From positions 8,495,111 through 8,559,110 of the forward strand of contig RSEF01000017.1 in assembly GCA_003993805.1 (NCBI GenBank): a stretch of 64,000 nt of DNA, in the 5' to 3' direction. The notes under the pieces are model-generated. The model had not been told where the DNA came from. It saw only the letters and a program-made list of their open reading frames with translations, and did no database searches. The first letter of the stretch is position 1. Every line of letters begins with the position of its first letter. Shown here piece after piece: positions 14,001-26,800 of this stretch. This stretch comes from Himantopus leucocephalus (lineage: Eukaryota; Chordata; Aves; Charadriiformes; Recurvirostridae). Position numbers and translations under genes: made by a program.

Positions 14001-17000
14001 GGGCGACGTCGCTGCAGGGTGAGGGGAGCGCGGCAGCAGGCACCCCATCACTCCCCACAGCTGCTCTTCGCTGTCTTTCCAACACCTCAGCTGTGTTTTA
14101 CACATCCTGGATCCAACCTGGCAGGTTAAGCAGCCTGCTCATCCACCAGCAAAAAAATACATGCAAAAGCCTGGATGCCTTCCAGTGAGGGAGACCTGTT
14201 TCAGGTGAGCGAGTTCTTCTCCTGGGCTGTCCTTAGCCAGGTTGCTCAGCTCTCCAATGAGCCAGCAGTGTCCAGGTGGGAATACCACTCATGGAAAATG
14301 AGAACAAAGCTCTGACCCCTCCCCGTGCAGGACCTCCACCTGCCTGAGGCGGTGGCTGTCCCTGTGTCCTGCCTAAACCACAACACCCTGCCCTGCCCAA
14401 GGTCAGGGAGCAGGAGCAGAGGCTCCGTGCGTGTCCTTGTCCCCGTGCGGGTGGAGGTGTGTGTGTGTCTGTGCTGGTGCTGAGGACAAGTGTGTTTGCA
14501 GCCAAAGCTGCCCAGGGGCACGCTCTGCAGTGCCGGCAGCCCCCAGGCTGCTGGTGCCAGCAAAAGCCCCAGGTCCTTCTGCCCAGTGCAAATGGGGTTG
14601 GTTTGCCTCTTTGCCCACGATGGAGGCTGGCTGACTGGGGAAAAGTAACAGTTGGCAGAATTTGGGCAGTTATGGTGCTAGAGGCAGAGGATGGGGGAAG
14701 AGGCCAGGCAGGGACACCAGCCGTGGGGTGAGAAGTGGTCTTGGGGCCGGAAACCAAAGCTGCTGCCCAGGAACCATTTAGGGCTCTGGGACCTCTGGGC
14801 TCGTGGTGACCGGTTGTTGTGTGTCTGTGCTATCGCAGGACTGTTGCTGAGCCCCGTTAGGGGATGCCCTGGCTCTCGGGAAGCCTCCTGACCATCCTGG
14901 ATGTGCCAAGCCCTGGGCAAGCAGAGCTCGGTAGCAGATGGTGGGCCCCAGGGTGTGATTGCACATCCATCTGCCCTCATAGCTCCTTCCTCGGGGCCAG
15001 GAGCAGACTGTGAGTGGAGGGAGCCAAGCGCTCCGTGCCTTGTCATATTTGGGCATTTTAATTAGAGAGGTGCAGGCCTGGGGCGCGGTGTGGCTGGGGC
15101 AGTGCTGGAGGTAGCCTGGTGTCAGCGGGTGCTGCGGCACCCCGCGTCCCGGGCTGGCACACCACGTGCAAGCCCGAAGGCAGGCACCGGCCTCCTGCCC
15201 CTCCGGGTGCCACCGCACCAGGAGGTACCCAGGCGTGCAGCCAGCCCTGTCCCACACTTCGCATCCTCTGGCTGCTCTTCCTACTGATTCAGAGCATCCT
15301 TTCCTCTCCCAGGCGTGTTTTGAGCAGAGATCCTGATACGGGAAAGTGGAGGGTCCATGTCAGGATGTGCCCCAGGGGAATCTGGTCTCTGTTGGGGGGA
15401 AGCGCCGAGCTCTGACCAACGCGCTGCCCAGCTGCTCCCTGCAAGGCAAAACTTCTCCTGTGGACCTGCAACTGCTCTAATTTACTCCATGTGGTTGCAG
15501 GGAAGCTAGAGGGAGGTTTGGTGTGAATGAGCCGGCTTCCTCCTCTAGCCTGAAATTTGGGTCACGCAAGCCAACATAGCAAGAGCTGTGAGAGATGTCG
15601 TTCATCCTCAGTTCAAGCCTAAGCAAGCTTTCATTTCCAAGGTGCAACTGTTGATGGTTCAGAGGGACCGTCTGAGCCACTGTTTCATTAGCGGATCGGC
15701 ATGTGGAAAGAGGTGAGAGGGGTTTTTCCCCTCCCCGATCAGCTCCCACATTGCTAATGTTCCTCTCTGGCCCGCTGCTAATTTTGACGCTGCCCTAAAT
15801 AGAAGCTGAGTGTATCTCATCTGCTTCACTTAGCATACGGGAAAATTGTTTCCCTTCATTTACTGAATCCAACTTGCGGCTTTAACCCTGTCAGCACAAG
15901 GCTCTCCCCAGCCCAGACCTCCCTTGGAGGACTTCGGGTGCCTCTGTCCCGGTGAAGAGCTCTCTGCTGGGAACGGCACCGCGCATGGCAGGAGAGGGGA
16001 GGGCTCCCGGGATGGCCACGGGCAGAGCTGGGAGAGGGACTTTGCTTCGTGAACAGCCGAGGAGAGATCCCTTTCTCCACTGAAAGGCCTGGCGCTGCGG
16101 GCCGGCTCTCCTTGTGCTCTCTCCAGTGGGATGTGCTGCTCCCCAGGAGGGACCCAGTGCCCTTTCCCAGACTGGCCTTCCCCAACCCTGTGCTGGGAAA
16201 TAGCTCAGCACAGGCAGACCCAGTTGTAGGAGTTTTGGGTTGGTTTCTATTGTGGTATTTTTTCCAGCATGTGGCGGGACCAGCTCAGCACGCAGGCTTC
16301 CTGAGCCTGGCAGATGCCCCTCTTATCGCTGTCTAATTTTACATCCCGTTCCAAGTGGCTCCTCAGAAAGATCTGCCGTTCCTACGGTGCCAGCCGCTGC
16401 GGAGCAGGGCTGTGGGTTCGCTGTCCCAGCACGGGGCACGCAGCCCTTCTCTGCTGGAACTGGACACAGCACAGCACTTTCGAAAGGCTGCCTCGAACGC
16501 GAACCCTTCTGCAGCGCAACTTAAATATATCACTGTCTAGTGCAAGGTGCTTATTTGGGGCTCTCGTGCAAGAACGGCTTTCCTGAAAAACTGTAATTTT
16601 GTGTCATTTGCAGCTCGGTGACTGTTAGAACAAGCGGTGTGCTGAGGACACAGGAGCACCAAAAGGAAGCGTTGGGAGAGCGGGGGGCAGTGGCCTGTAA
16701 AGGTTAAATTTAGCTGGTTAGGAAGGACGGCTGAGCGCTGGCATGCCTGAGCTCGAGCTGAGCCTCAGCTGGGCACAAGACAACACTTCAGCCAGGGCGT
16801 CCGTACTGTTCCCACTTGTCCCTCGCACTCCTGACCGCGGTCCCTCTCTGAACCCAGCCCTTTGCCAGCCCAGAAGCTCCTTTTCCCTGTGGAGCTGTGC
16901 CAGGATGAACGCTGTCCTCCTTCCCTCCCCTCTGTCCCTTCCAGACTCCAGTTTGTTTGGAGTGCTGCAGATGCTCTGCAGCAACAGAGGCTGCTCTGCG

Positions 17001-17485
17001 TGAGGCTCGTCTGCTCGCTGGTAGGAGCCTGGCTCTGGTTTGGGCTGCAGAAGTGCCCAGCGCCTCTGGGGTCAGCCACAGCACGAGTGACCTGTTGGAG
17101 GGACGGCAGCTCTCCACAGATGCCCTGTTTCGCAGAGCGGCTCTTCACCCCGCTCCCACGCAGGGGTCCCAGCGGGAGAAGGGACCTTCAGGAGGCCTGT
17201 GGCCTCCTTTAGGAGGGTGGCATTGGATTGTCCACACCAAAGGGTGCAAGAGAAAAAGGGAGAGGTTATTTCAGAGCCAGGAGGACAGAAGGACCAAGTA
17301 GCAGTGACCCCCGGCAGGCTCCGGGCTGTGGGACTCGGCACGCCGTGGGCACAGCCGGGAGCCGGCCTCTGAACAGACCAGGACAGGGCACGACGCGTTG
17401 CCGAGGCCGTGCCAGATGGAGCGATTGGACACAGGGAGTTGTTTGGGGCGTTCTGACTCTCTTCTATATTTTACTGTCTTTCCAG

Positions 17486-17645
17486 AAAATCAACCGGACC
17501 CCTTCGGATGAGGAATGCTTCTTTGACCTGCTGAGCAAGTTCCAGAGCAACCGGATGGATGATCAGCGCTGCCCGTTGGAAGAATGCCCGTCGGAGGCTG
17601 CGGAGGCAGCAGCCACACCGGTCCCTGCCCTGGAAGAGCGGATAT
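17486..17645 (+). CDS. GPSM1: GPSM1 exon with GoLoco motif 1
   Basis: Acceptor TTTCCAG ends at 17485 and donor GTAAGC starts at 17646. The exon starts in phase 0 and ends in phase 1. It encodes the TPSDEECFFDLL block and the arginine finger in MDDQR at 17555-17569. The methionine at 17555 is where a short isoform lacking motif 1 could start. Confidence 0.93.
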
Positions 17646-20600
17646 GTAAGCACTGAGGCGTTTATAAGTCGCTATTACTATGGGAGTGATGCTGCGCCCA
17701 TGGTGTGGCCAGCTGTTGTGGTTTTACTGTGAATCTTGTGATGTTTTCCCCAAGCCTTAGTTCTCTGAACTTAGCAGTTCTTTGGCAATCTCTGTCATTA
17801 TTTAAGGAAGGAAGAAACATTCTTATGTTAATGGTTGCTGAGGCAAAGGCTGGAGAATGTGAACTAAGGCTTAGAGAGTAAATTAGCCAGAGAAATGCAA
17901 AATATACTTGGATTTTTTCAGTATTGATCTTTAGAAAGTCCTGCTCTCTGAACAGTGAGGTTGGCACGAGGGCTTTTGCCTCTGCCAGCACCTCCGGGAG
18001 GAAGATGGTGATGGTCATTACTGAGGGAGCCCTGTAAGTGCGGAGAGCTTCGGCATGCAGAGGGCTGGGGTGGGCTGTCACAGGCAAGTTCGAGTATTGC
18101 CAGTTTCTCTCATTGCGTTGCCATGGAGGAAAAACTTCTGGGTTTTGTACAGTTCTTGGATGCTGCAGTGATAGGTGCTGTGTAAGAGCAGAGAAGCCAG
18201 AAGGATGGATAAACAATAGGGAGCTCCGGCAAGCAGTCAGCTAGCTCACCCATAGGAAGAAGAGGGATAAATTGAGGAAGCTGTCTGACAAATAGACGGG
18301 ACAGGAAAGGCAGGGCAGGTCTGTGTTTGCACTTCGGTTTCGTGGCTTTTTTTATGATATGGTGTTGAGGTCCTTTGTTTAAACCAAGCTGGAGAGAAGC
18401 ACTAAAATGTGCAGGTCACACTTCCACACTTAAGCGCCATCACAAAGGGCTCCAAACACTTTGTTTGAACTGATGGGTTTGTTTATTGGTTTCCAAATGA
18501 ACACGAAGTACAAAAAGGAGAGGAGGAGACCCCCCGACATCCCTCCCAGTGCGGCAAGAGCCGCAGCACAAGACTGCTCGGAGAAGCGGGTGCCAGGAGC
18601 AGGGGCTGAAGCGGCAGCGAGAGCGGAGCAGTGCAGAGGTCAGGCTGCGGCAGGAAGGCAGGTTGGCTGTGAGCTGAACAGGTTTTTAAGCTTCTAAAAA
18701 TAGGGTAGAAATGAGCATCACTTTTTCAAGATACACATTTCTGATACAGAAGTGTGTTTGGCTGTAACAGCTGTGTGATTTAGGAGACTGAGTTTAAAAT
18801 ATGAAGCTTTGTAAAGAATGTACAAGTAGGCACACGTTCTGTTCAGCTCTCATTTGGTCTCTGAGCCTTTTGGACGTGTTATTTTCCAGGTTTCATTGTG
18901 AGCTGAAGGGGAAGAAACTGGTCTTTGTGTCAGTGCTGAGATTTTTATGCATTTCTGCGACTCCACGAGCTGGGGCTCTAAAAAGAACACGTCGTGTTGG
19001 GAGGCTCGGTGCACCCTCTTCTCAAGTGCTTTTTGCTCACTGGGACAGTAACACCCGTCGGGCCGGGGTTCTTAGTTTTCTTTTGCTCGTCCTTGTCCCA
19101 AGCACCGTGCCTGCTGTTTGGGAGCGTTTCACTGCCCAGCAGCTGCCAGGAGCCGACAGGCTCTTTCCATTGAGCGCTGCCTGAGAGGCGTTTCCAGGGC
19201 TGGGGACTGACTCGCTCGCTTTGCCGAGGTCCCGGCATTGCTCGTGTGCTGTGTTTGAAAATCCTCCCTTTGTCCCGTAGTTGCTCTGCCCCGTGCGAGC
19301 CCGGGTGGTGCCAACGTGGTGCCGCCTGGAGGCATGCCAAGGCTGGGGGCCGCTGCACTCTGGCTGTGCAGGGCCAACGGCTCCTCCGGTGCTGCTCTCC
19401 CACGGCTAGAAAGCAGCAGGGATGTTGGGTGTCAGGGTGGGATGCTCCCCCCAAGGGTTTATATGTATAGATGATATGGATAGGTTCTGGACTGGGACCC
19501 CATGTCACCAGCTCGTGCCAGCCCCCTCCTGGCAGGCTGAGCCCCGGCTGGCTCCGCTCCGCGCGATGAGCAGAACCAGACCCCACAAGTGTTTTCCTCA
19601 CACGTGCTGTGACGCAGGTCCTGCAGCTTGTCACAGCCCGAGCGTCTGCAGGGCTCACCTTGGCAGCGCCTCTGCTTGAGCTGGCCCAAAGAGGCCGGGC
19701 TGCTGCAGGGCCTGGGAGGGACATGCCGCCAGGTGAGCGGCTTAGCCAGGCCTGGGATCTACCCGCTACCTGCCTGTAATTATACCCGGCCCTCCGCACT
19801 GCGTGGTGCCCGTCACCGAGCCACACAAGTGCTGAGGAACTCTGTGCTCGCCTGTAGTGGCTGGTGTCTGCCTAGCCCCGTGCCCTGAGTGAGATGCACG
19901 TTGGCCCTTGCGCCGCAGTGCCTCTTGGCTTGAGGTGGAAACCAGAGCAGAAGCAGCAGTGGAAGTTGCCCGTCATTGTGCTGGAAACAACAGTGATTGC
20001 TCACAGGCGACAGTTAATGTCGGGGCACTGGACCTTCTGGGCTGAGGTGGCATCTTTGGTGTCCTCCAGGAGCTGGCCAAAGTGCAATAAATAGCAGGGC
20101 CCCCTTGTGGGAGGCCCAGCAGTGGGAGATGTGTACGTGAGGTTCTGCTCTTTACCCTCCCGAGACACCCACTTTCCCCCTTTGCTGCCTGATGGGTTTG
20201 TGCAGGCTTGTTGTGGGAGGAGTGCTCTGCTCTGGGGTGTACCGTACTGTTTTCATAGCCCGGCCCTGAAAATTGGATGTGTTCATTTCAGAAGTTTGTT
20301 GGCCAGGGAGCGTGCTGGAGGCGGCGTGCGCAGCCCTTGGGGGAGCTGCACTCCAGCTGGACGTGAGAACTGCAGCTCTGCTGAACTGGAGCTTTTCTGC
20401 TTCCCCTGGGGAAGGCAGCGCAGAGGGTCCGGCTGAAGGGCTGCTGCGCCGGGAGCCACGTGCAGGCAGAGTCCTCGCAGATGGCCCTGCTCACCCTTCG
20501 TGCAGGGCAGCTCCGGGGATGCAGCCCAAGGCCTTTTTGGGAAGCAGGTACCAAGGGCCGTGCTATAGCACCAGCCTTCAGAAAAGGGAGTAAGTGGTTG

Positions 20601-21782
20601 CAAGATGGCTTGCTCCCCGTAACACTTGTTGGTTTGATGGTGGGTTTTTGCTGGCTTGTGTTGCCAGCACTGCCGTTGTTCCTGCTCCCCCACGCAGGGT
20701 GGCAGGAGATGCCGATGGTCACACAAGAAGCCAGCGTCCTACCTGGCTCAGCCCCAGCAGCCCGGCTGTACAGCCAGCCCCTGTCCCTCGAGGGCACTGC
20801 GTAAGACTCAGCTGCAGCCCGCCTGGTTCAACAGCAGTTTGGTGATGAGGATTTGGGCTTTCTGCAGACAGCGGAGATGCAGCTCAGGCAGGAGCAGACA
20901 GAGCTGTGACCCCAGTGTGTGCTTCTCTCCCCACTCACAGCACAGTCCTCCCTAATGGCGTCTCCGCAGACAGAGGAGTTCTTCGACCTCATCGCCAGCT
21001 CCCAGAGCAGACGGCTGGATGACCAGCGGGCCAACGTGGGCAACCTGCCAGGCCTCCGGATAACACACAACAACCTGGGGCACCTGCGGGTGGAGGGGGA
21101 CGCCCAGGAGCCCGGAGACGAGTTCTTCAACATGCTCATGAAGTGTCAGGTACCGCAGTGGGGTTGAGTGGGCTGCCAAGCTTGGGGGGGACACTAGTTT
21201 CTCGCCACACAAGCAAATACCATCCCCTGATCCCACCTGCCCTGCTGGGAGGGGCTGTGGCCAGCAGCTGCCCACCCGCAGCCCTGGGCACCCAGGCAGG
21301 TACTTGTCTTTGTCTCCAGGTCCTTTTTAGCCTATACTGAGGGCTGTGGTTTGTCACCGCTCTACAAGTGAGAGGGTGGCTGGAGAACCCACCTTCCACG
21401 CAGTGCCTACAGCCCTGCGCTAGGTCACTACTCTTCCCTTTGCTGGAGCCCGCAGCATTGCTGGTCCCACTGCCCTGCGCCCCAGGACGGGGAGCGCGTG
21501 GACCACTCCAGGGCACCGCTCCCGGCCCTTTACTTCGATGACAGGACTGTCTTGTCAGTACTCAGTCCTAATGCCTGTCTCCTCCCCGTGCAGTCCTCCA
21601 GGATAGATGACCAGCGCTGTGCACCACCAGACTCCATTCCCCGTGGCCCCACAATGCCGGATGAAGACTTCTTCAGCCTCATCCAGCGTGTCCAGGCCAA
21701 ACGCATGGACGAGCAGCGGGTAGATTTGGCCTCAGCACAGGAGGAGGCAGCAGAGGAGCAGCAGAAGCCTGGTTCCAGCTAA
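17486..21782 (+). CDS. GPSM1: GPSM1 (AGS3), 3' part: four GoLoco motifs
   Basis: G-protein signalling modulator 1 is a guanine-nucleotide dissociation inhibitor. Its GoLoco motifs bind Gi-alpha-GDP; its N-terminal TPRs bind LGN/Insc-type polarity partners. Coding exons are 17486-17645, 20941-21149 and 21594-21782; phases agree at both junctions and the stop TAA is 21780-21782. The four GoLoco motifs are at 17507-17569, 20973-21029, 21117-21149 plus 21594-21617 (split by an intron), and 21660-21719. Each ends in the diagnostic D-D/E-Q-R, whose arginine reaches the nucleotide pocket. Downstream of the first exon start only about 177 residues are encoded, so this is the C-terminus of a protein usually near 675 residues. 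The TPR exons are not in view. The next gene, DNLZ, is convergent. Confidence 0.95.
20941..21149 (+). CDS. GPSM1: GPSM1 exon with GoLoco 2 and first half of GoLoco 3
   Basis: The acceptor ACTCACAG ends at 20940 and the donor is GTACCG at 21150. The exon begins with the last two bases of a serine codon and ends in phase 0. It carries EEFFDLIASSQSRRLDDQR, a linker, and the DEFFNMLMK half of the third motif. The following intron is only 444 bases and cuts the motif just before its arginine-bearing half. Confidence 0.94.
21594..21782 (+). CDS. GPSM1: GPSM1 last coding exon: end of GoLoco 3, GoLoco 4
   Basis: The acceptor CCCCGTGCAG ends at 21593. The exon opens with SSRIDDQR, closing motif 3, then PRGPTMPDEDFFSLI and AKRMDEQR for motif 4, and ends in a glutamate/glutamine-rich tail with stop TAA. 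It is strongly conserved with mammalian GPSM1 except for the tail. Confidence 0.95.
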   Translation, partial: SSRIDDQRCAPPDSIPRGPTMPDEDFFSLIQRVQAKRMDEQRVDLASAQEEAAEEQQKPGSS

Positions 21783-23039
21783 GAGCTGGGGTTTGGTTTT
21801 GGGGGGGTTGTTTTGGTTTCATTTTGTTTTTTAAGAAGAAGAAAAGTGTAGGTGGTTTCAAACCTGAGCGCTCCTGTGTTACCAGAGACTTCTCCCAGGA
21901 GCCGCCCCAGGGACATGGGAAGCTGCACCTCCGTTGCATTGCACCTGGCTGCTCTGTGGAGGCAGTGTTGCAGGAAGGGCCACCAGATTGGGGACAGTTT
22001 TTAAACAAGGGGTTTTTTTAGGTCACACGGCCACTGTAACACGGGGCAGAGCACGAGGGAAGAAGACTTTGGCAGCCCCTTTGCTTATCACCTAAAAATC
22101 CAGGGACTTGTGCTGTCAGTCAAAGGAGGAGCCCAGAGTGGGTAGTTAAGACATCAAGGCTGGAGTTAGTTTTTTTTTCCACAACGCTTTTAATTTAATG
22201 GGGGGAAGGGAAGAGCACCTTTTCCATTTTGAAGTCCTCCTGTCTTGCCTCCATCACAAGGTGACACAAATTCTCCTGGATCCCTCCCTGGAATGTCTTG
22301 CTCAGCTTTGTTCTTTCTACGGGAAGAAATGAGCCCAAGTCAGAGGCTACACCAGTCCTTTTTTAAACCTCACCCCCGCCCCAGCTGCAGTCACGGTCCC
22401 ACACACCTTAAAGTTTATTTTAGGTTTGCTGAGGACTCTGCAGTGAGCCCTGTGACACCCCCTCTGCTTCCCCAGCCATGGTCCTCTGTAGAGGTGTACC
22501 AGGACCTCCTGAGCAGAAGCAAAGCCTTGCTTGCCCTGAGCTTTAGTGGAATCTGGTTACCTCTAGAGAACAGCTGTGCAGCAAAGTGCAGCTTCAGTGT
22601 GGGACACAGCCTGGAAGGCAGCTGCCAGCGGCGCAGCCTGCACTGCAGGCCCGAGACGGGGTCTGTGCCTGGGAAGGGAGGAAGGAAATCTCTGCCCATC
22701 TGTTCAGCACAAGGCAAACGTGGGCAACTCATCGCTTCTGGTGCCACCGAGCCAGAAGTCTCGTGCAGGATTGTCCTGTGTGCAGGTGAGTGTGCCTGAG
22801 GCAGAAGCTGCATTTGGCAATGACCTGCTTCAAGAGCCAGCAAAGTTTTCTGTCCACAGCTTGTCAGGAGAGCAAGCGGAACTATCCCCTCCTCCCTTTT
22901 GTGTCCCACAGCACTTGGGAAAAATAGCCATTGTTTCCCCTTGTTTCTCCCCAGATCAGTGCTGAGCTTCTCCCTGTCCCTGCAGGCCCCGGCAGAGCTG
23001 CTCTTGGTGAGGCACTCTGGTTTTGCCTGATCTGTCTCC

Positions 23040-23045
23040 AATAAA
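23040..23045 (+). terminator. GPSM1: Possible proximal poly(A) signal of GPSM1
   Basis: AATAAA, about 1.26 kb after the stop codon. Use is not shown. Confidence 0.4.
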
Positions 23046-23886
23046 TGGAGCCTCACGAGAGCTCCAGACTGGAGCGTTGGCTGGGAAGTCAGTTCCACCC
23101 CACATGGAAGCGCAAGAGTCGACATTTACTTTCATTCCTTACCCTTTTGGAGCAGTTGGAAAAGCAAGCCCAGGGAGGAGGGGAGCAGGGATCTAAACTT
23201 CAGGAGGTGGAGTATCTTTTCTTTGCTTGACGAGACAGGCAATCTTGGACTTCAGAAACTCCAGTAATGAGTTCTGCCAAAGCAGATATGTTCCTGTAGA
23301 GAACAAATCAGCACTTTGTATTTGAAATGCATTTGATGGAAACATTTCCAACCAGCAGTAAGATTTTTAGACCAGTGATGCTGCTCATCGGGCATTTAAC
23401 CTGCCCGCACTGACCACGTGGCGGGGTAGCTGCATTTCACCTGCTACCAGAGAGCACTCGCCTGCTACACTGCTCAAAGGACTGCTCGGCCCAGGCTCAG
23501 CCTCCTTCCTGGGGCTGCTCAGAGCTCTGGAGAAGGGACAGGAGGACCTGCCCAGCCACCTACGTACTGACCCAGCTTGCATTTCTAAAGAGGAGGAAAA
23601 CATTGAAGATGAAGATGAAGATGACTTGACCAGCTGCAGGCTCGGGCCTGTGCAGCTCTCAGCCAGGTGATGAACTGGAATCTGACCATTAAGCTTTCAA
23701 AGGTGTTAATTATTTGCCATATACTTGAATGTATGAGCTTATTTATTTTTTACATGTGCATTTGCTAATGTCATTTTAATGGGGAATTTCCAACCCACAG
23801 GTACTTTTTTTTCTAAAAAATAATCTGCCAAATGAATTAATATATTAGAAATGAATACAGCTCAAGGGGAAGGGGGGGTTGTGCTT

Positions 23887-23892
23887 AATAAA
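23887..23892 (+). terminator. GPSM1: Possible distal poly(A) signal of GPSM1
   Basis: AATAAA followed by a T/G-rich stretch (ATTTGTGTCT), the usual surroundings of a cleavage site. Confidence 0.5.
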
Positions 23893-26800
23893 TATTTGTG
23901 TCTAAGCTTCAGTGACAAAAATTAATTTCCATTATTTCTTGGCCAGCTTGCCTGCTCTGCTGACAGCAGAGCTAATGCTGGCCCTTCGGAATGGGGTTGG
24001 GGGTGGGCGGTGGTCTCTTGTGGCAGACACCACCATGTGTAAGTGTTAAGAAAAGGGTGTATACACCCCCCTACGCATCCTTTTCTGTTAAGAGCGCACA
24101 GGTCTCTTGGGCAGCAGCCACCATCCCCAGCTCTGCCTGCCTTAAATGCACAGTGTCAATCTGACTGTGCGGCTGTGGAGGGAGACACAAAGCCCTGAGC
24201 ATTCCTGGCCAGAGCATCGGCCCAAGCCCAGAAGTTACCACGACAACAGGGCAGACAAACAGCCCTGCAGTGGCTGAGAAAAGACTGGCTTTCCTCAGTC
24301 AGCTTGAGCCCTCCTCTAGCAACATGGCTGAGCCTTTCCTTTCAGGCCTCAGGGCTCCAGTTTAGCCCTGTCTTGGTGCCCTCTTGGCGCCTGGCCCAAA
24401 AGCTGTGTCTTGTTTCCCTGGCAGCAGCTACCAGAGGAAAAGGGCAGTGAGTGCTGCGCAAGGCCCTGGCATCAGCCCTCAGTGAAGACACTCACAAAGC
24501 AGCAGGCAGCGGCGCTAGCTCATTCCAGCGCAGCAGGAGTGAGCAGGCCATTAGACTTCACTAGAAAGTGGCCTGAGAGCAGATTTTTGGATCCTGAGCT
24601 GTGGTGAGGATAAAGCTAAATCACAGCTGGTCTTCCCATGTCTGGCTAACTTGTGCTGGCCACTGCCAGTCCTGATCAAAGACTAATGAAGAGCCACCAG
24701 CTTGTTCTCATCAGGCATCTAGAAGTCTCTGTTTCTGACTTGGGGACAGAACCATGCTCCTGGATGTGCACAGGGGCTTGGATTCCCAGGAACAGGTGAA
24801 ATTCCTGTAAATGAGTGATGGGGTCTCACCTGTGGTCTCTCTCTGTCCTTAGCAGCTGGAGAAGGGATCACATGCTCTCCGGTAAACATTCTCCCCAGAG
24901 CACCTACCAAACAGAAAAAGAGCCTGTGTGCAGGAGGCAATGGCTACAACTGAATTGCCAGAGCGGCTCACAGCCTGCAACTGGTTGCTGCTCTGCCGTA
25001 CCCTGCAGTAGCAGAGAGAGCAATGTGCCGGTGTCTAACGCCAGCCCTCCCTTCTCCCATGCCACCAAGGCACCCAGGCCTGCAGAGCTTGGTCCCATGT
25101 AGGGAAGCGCTCTCCGATGCTGACACCCACCGGAGAGACATGGGATTGCTGGGGCCAACTTGGTGTTCAGCTCTGGACTGCGCAGCGCTGCTGCAGCAGC
25201 TGTGCAGGGTGAGTTACTACAGAGCAAGGGTGCTGCCCCTGGTGCAGGGCTGGACGTGATGAGAAACTCTATAAAACCAGCAGAAATGCAAGATATTGAT
25301 TCCTATTCAGCTGTACAGATGCTCTGAGAGGCACTTGGGAGACAGGGCTGATGCCAGGCCTGTGGGGATTTTTGTATTGCTCATCTGCCAAGTCATGTCA
25401 GGGCTTGAGTCTCTGCACTTACCTCACTCCTCCCCAGAGCCTCGTGCTGTTACTGCTCCAGCCATCATTGATCTTCATCTGGCTGGAAGGGCTCTCAGCC
25501 TGCAGGAAGGGATATGCTGGCCCAGTGCACCCAGGCACTGTAAATTTCAATCTGGAGTTGGACAGCTTTCAGCAGCTCTCCATAGCAATCTCCTGAGACC
25601 CCCCAAAGCCAAGACACAGCTGTGGGCTGTTAACTCCTGCATAGCTTTGCAGTAAGGCAGCGTCCTCCCTGCACTGACTAGCACAGCCCAAGGACACAGC
25701 AGAGACACACACATGCAGGGCTTTAAGCGACGGGCTCACCAGGCCTCAATGTGCCTCTCTACTTATACTACAGCAGGACCTGGAGGCCCAGAACCCACCT
25801 ATGTTAGACCCTACAGAAGCAGCTCAAATAAGCAGTGATTCATTTCACAGCCCTCAGTGCCCCTCCTCACTGCCACTATCAAAAAGAAACACACCTGCCC
25901 AATCGCCACTTCAAATTCCCCGGAGAGGCTCCCAAGTGCCTCCTCGGTACAGCTGAGCCCTCCATAGTACATCCAAGCATGGCAGGGTTTAGAACTGCCA
26001 TCTCTGTGTAAGGCAGCAGGAGGCCCAGTCCCACGCAGTGCACAGTACACATTCATGCACACTGGCAGCAAAAAGCAGCAGGGGGTTATGTCAGGTAGCC
26101 CCAGCAAACAAGCCTCTGCACCCCAGCCTCCCTCTTGTCTGCGCCCATGCAAAGACCTTCCCTCAGCAAGTCCCATCACTGCTCGCTTCCCAGCCCCATC
26201 TCACCCACCTGCACCAAACACTGCTGCCTTCCTGCTGAGCATGGGCCAGAACACCAGTAACTCCTGCAGCTAACAGTCACAACCCACCAGAGTCCCAACA
26301 CTGGCCGGATTAACACGGGAATCTGGCTGCACTACAAAAGGAGGATTTGCTCAGAGGCAGAAAACAAGAGGCAAAGTATTTGCCATTTTGCAGAAAAGCA
26401 CTCATGGGACAGGCTTCAGGAACAGGATCCCTTAACAGGCACAGTGAAATGATTCAAGGACTGTGCAAACAGCTGAACAGCTTTATGTTTGCCACCCATC
26501 CTGTGAATGCTGCTTTGCCTCCCCCGCCCCGGAAAATCACCACCTCTCCTCTGTGCTATAAAGACTTACCCTGGTTGGCTGCACCTTCATTCTCCTCTGC
26601 TCTGCTGCACCAGGCCTTCATGGCACTTTTTTCCCATCTTGACACACCTCCAGTTCAAGAGAAAGGTTGCTTCTCATCTTCCCTCCGGTCTTTGGCTAAA
26701 GCACAGTCCGCTGGGCTCCTCCTAGACAAAGCATGCTCACCTCTGTCCTCTTTCAAGAACAGACACACTTCTCTGTGACACAACATTTTTCAGAAAAAAA

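Larger units (their letters stand above)
1..17485 (+). other. Non-coding stretch, probably GPSM1 intron
   Basis: No stretch here translates into a protein I recognise on either strand. The first exon downstream (17486) opens in phase 0 in the middle of GPSM1, after its TPR region, so the upstream TPR-coding exons must lie before the window or be hidden here. I looked for the GPSM1 TPR and linker sequences and did not find them. If they lie outside, the intron is longer than 17 kb. The open frames present are short or GC-driven and lack family signatures. Two things stand out: a tandem duplication at 8907-9313 and a CpG-rich block at 10740-11094. Confidence 0.6.
21783..23892 (+). other. GPSM1: GPSM1 3' untranslated region (extent inferred)
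   Basis: No conserved frame follows the stop. Two AATAAA hexamers on the coding strand, 23040-23045 and 23887-23892, give possible ends; the second lies in AT-rich DNA, which suits a distal site. The antisense open frame at 22415-23125 has no recognisable domain. Confidence 0.55.

Noticed and set aside
18978..19826. 282-codon minus-strand open frame inside a GPSM1 intron
   Set aside because: GC-rich DNA, mixed Pro/Arg/Ser composition, no domain, no splice context; likely chance.
22415..23125. 236-codon minus-strand frame antisense to the GPSM1 3' UTR
   Set aside because: No family resemblance and no splice or promoter support.
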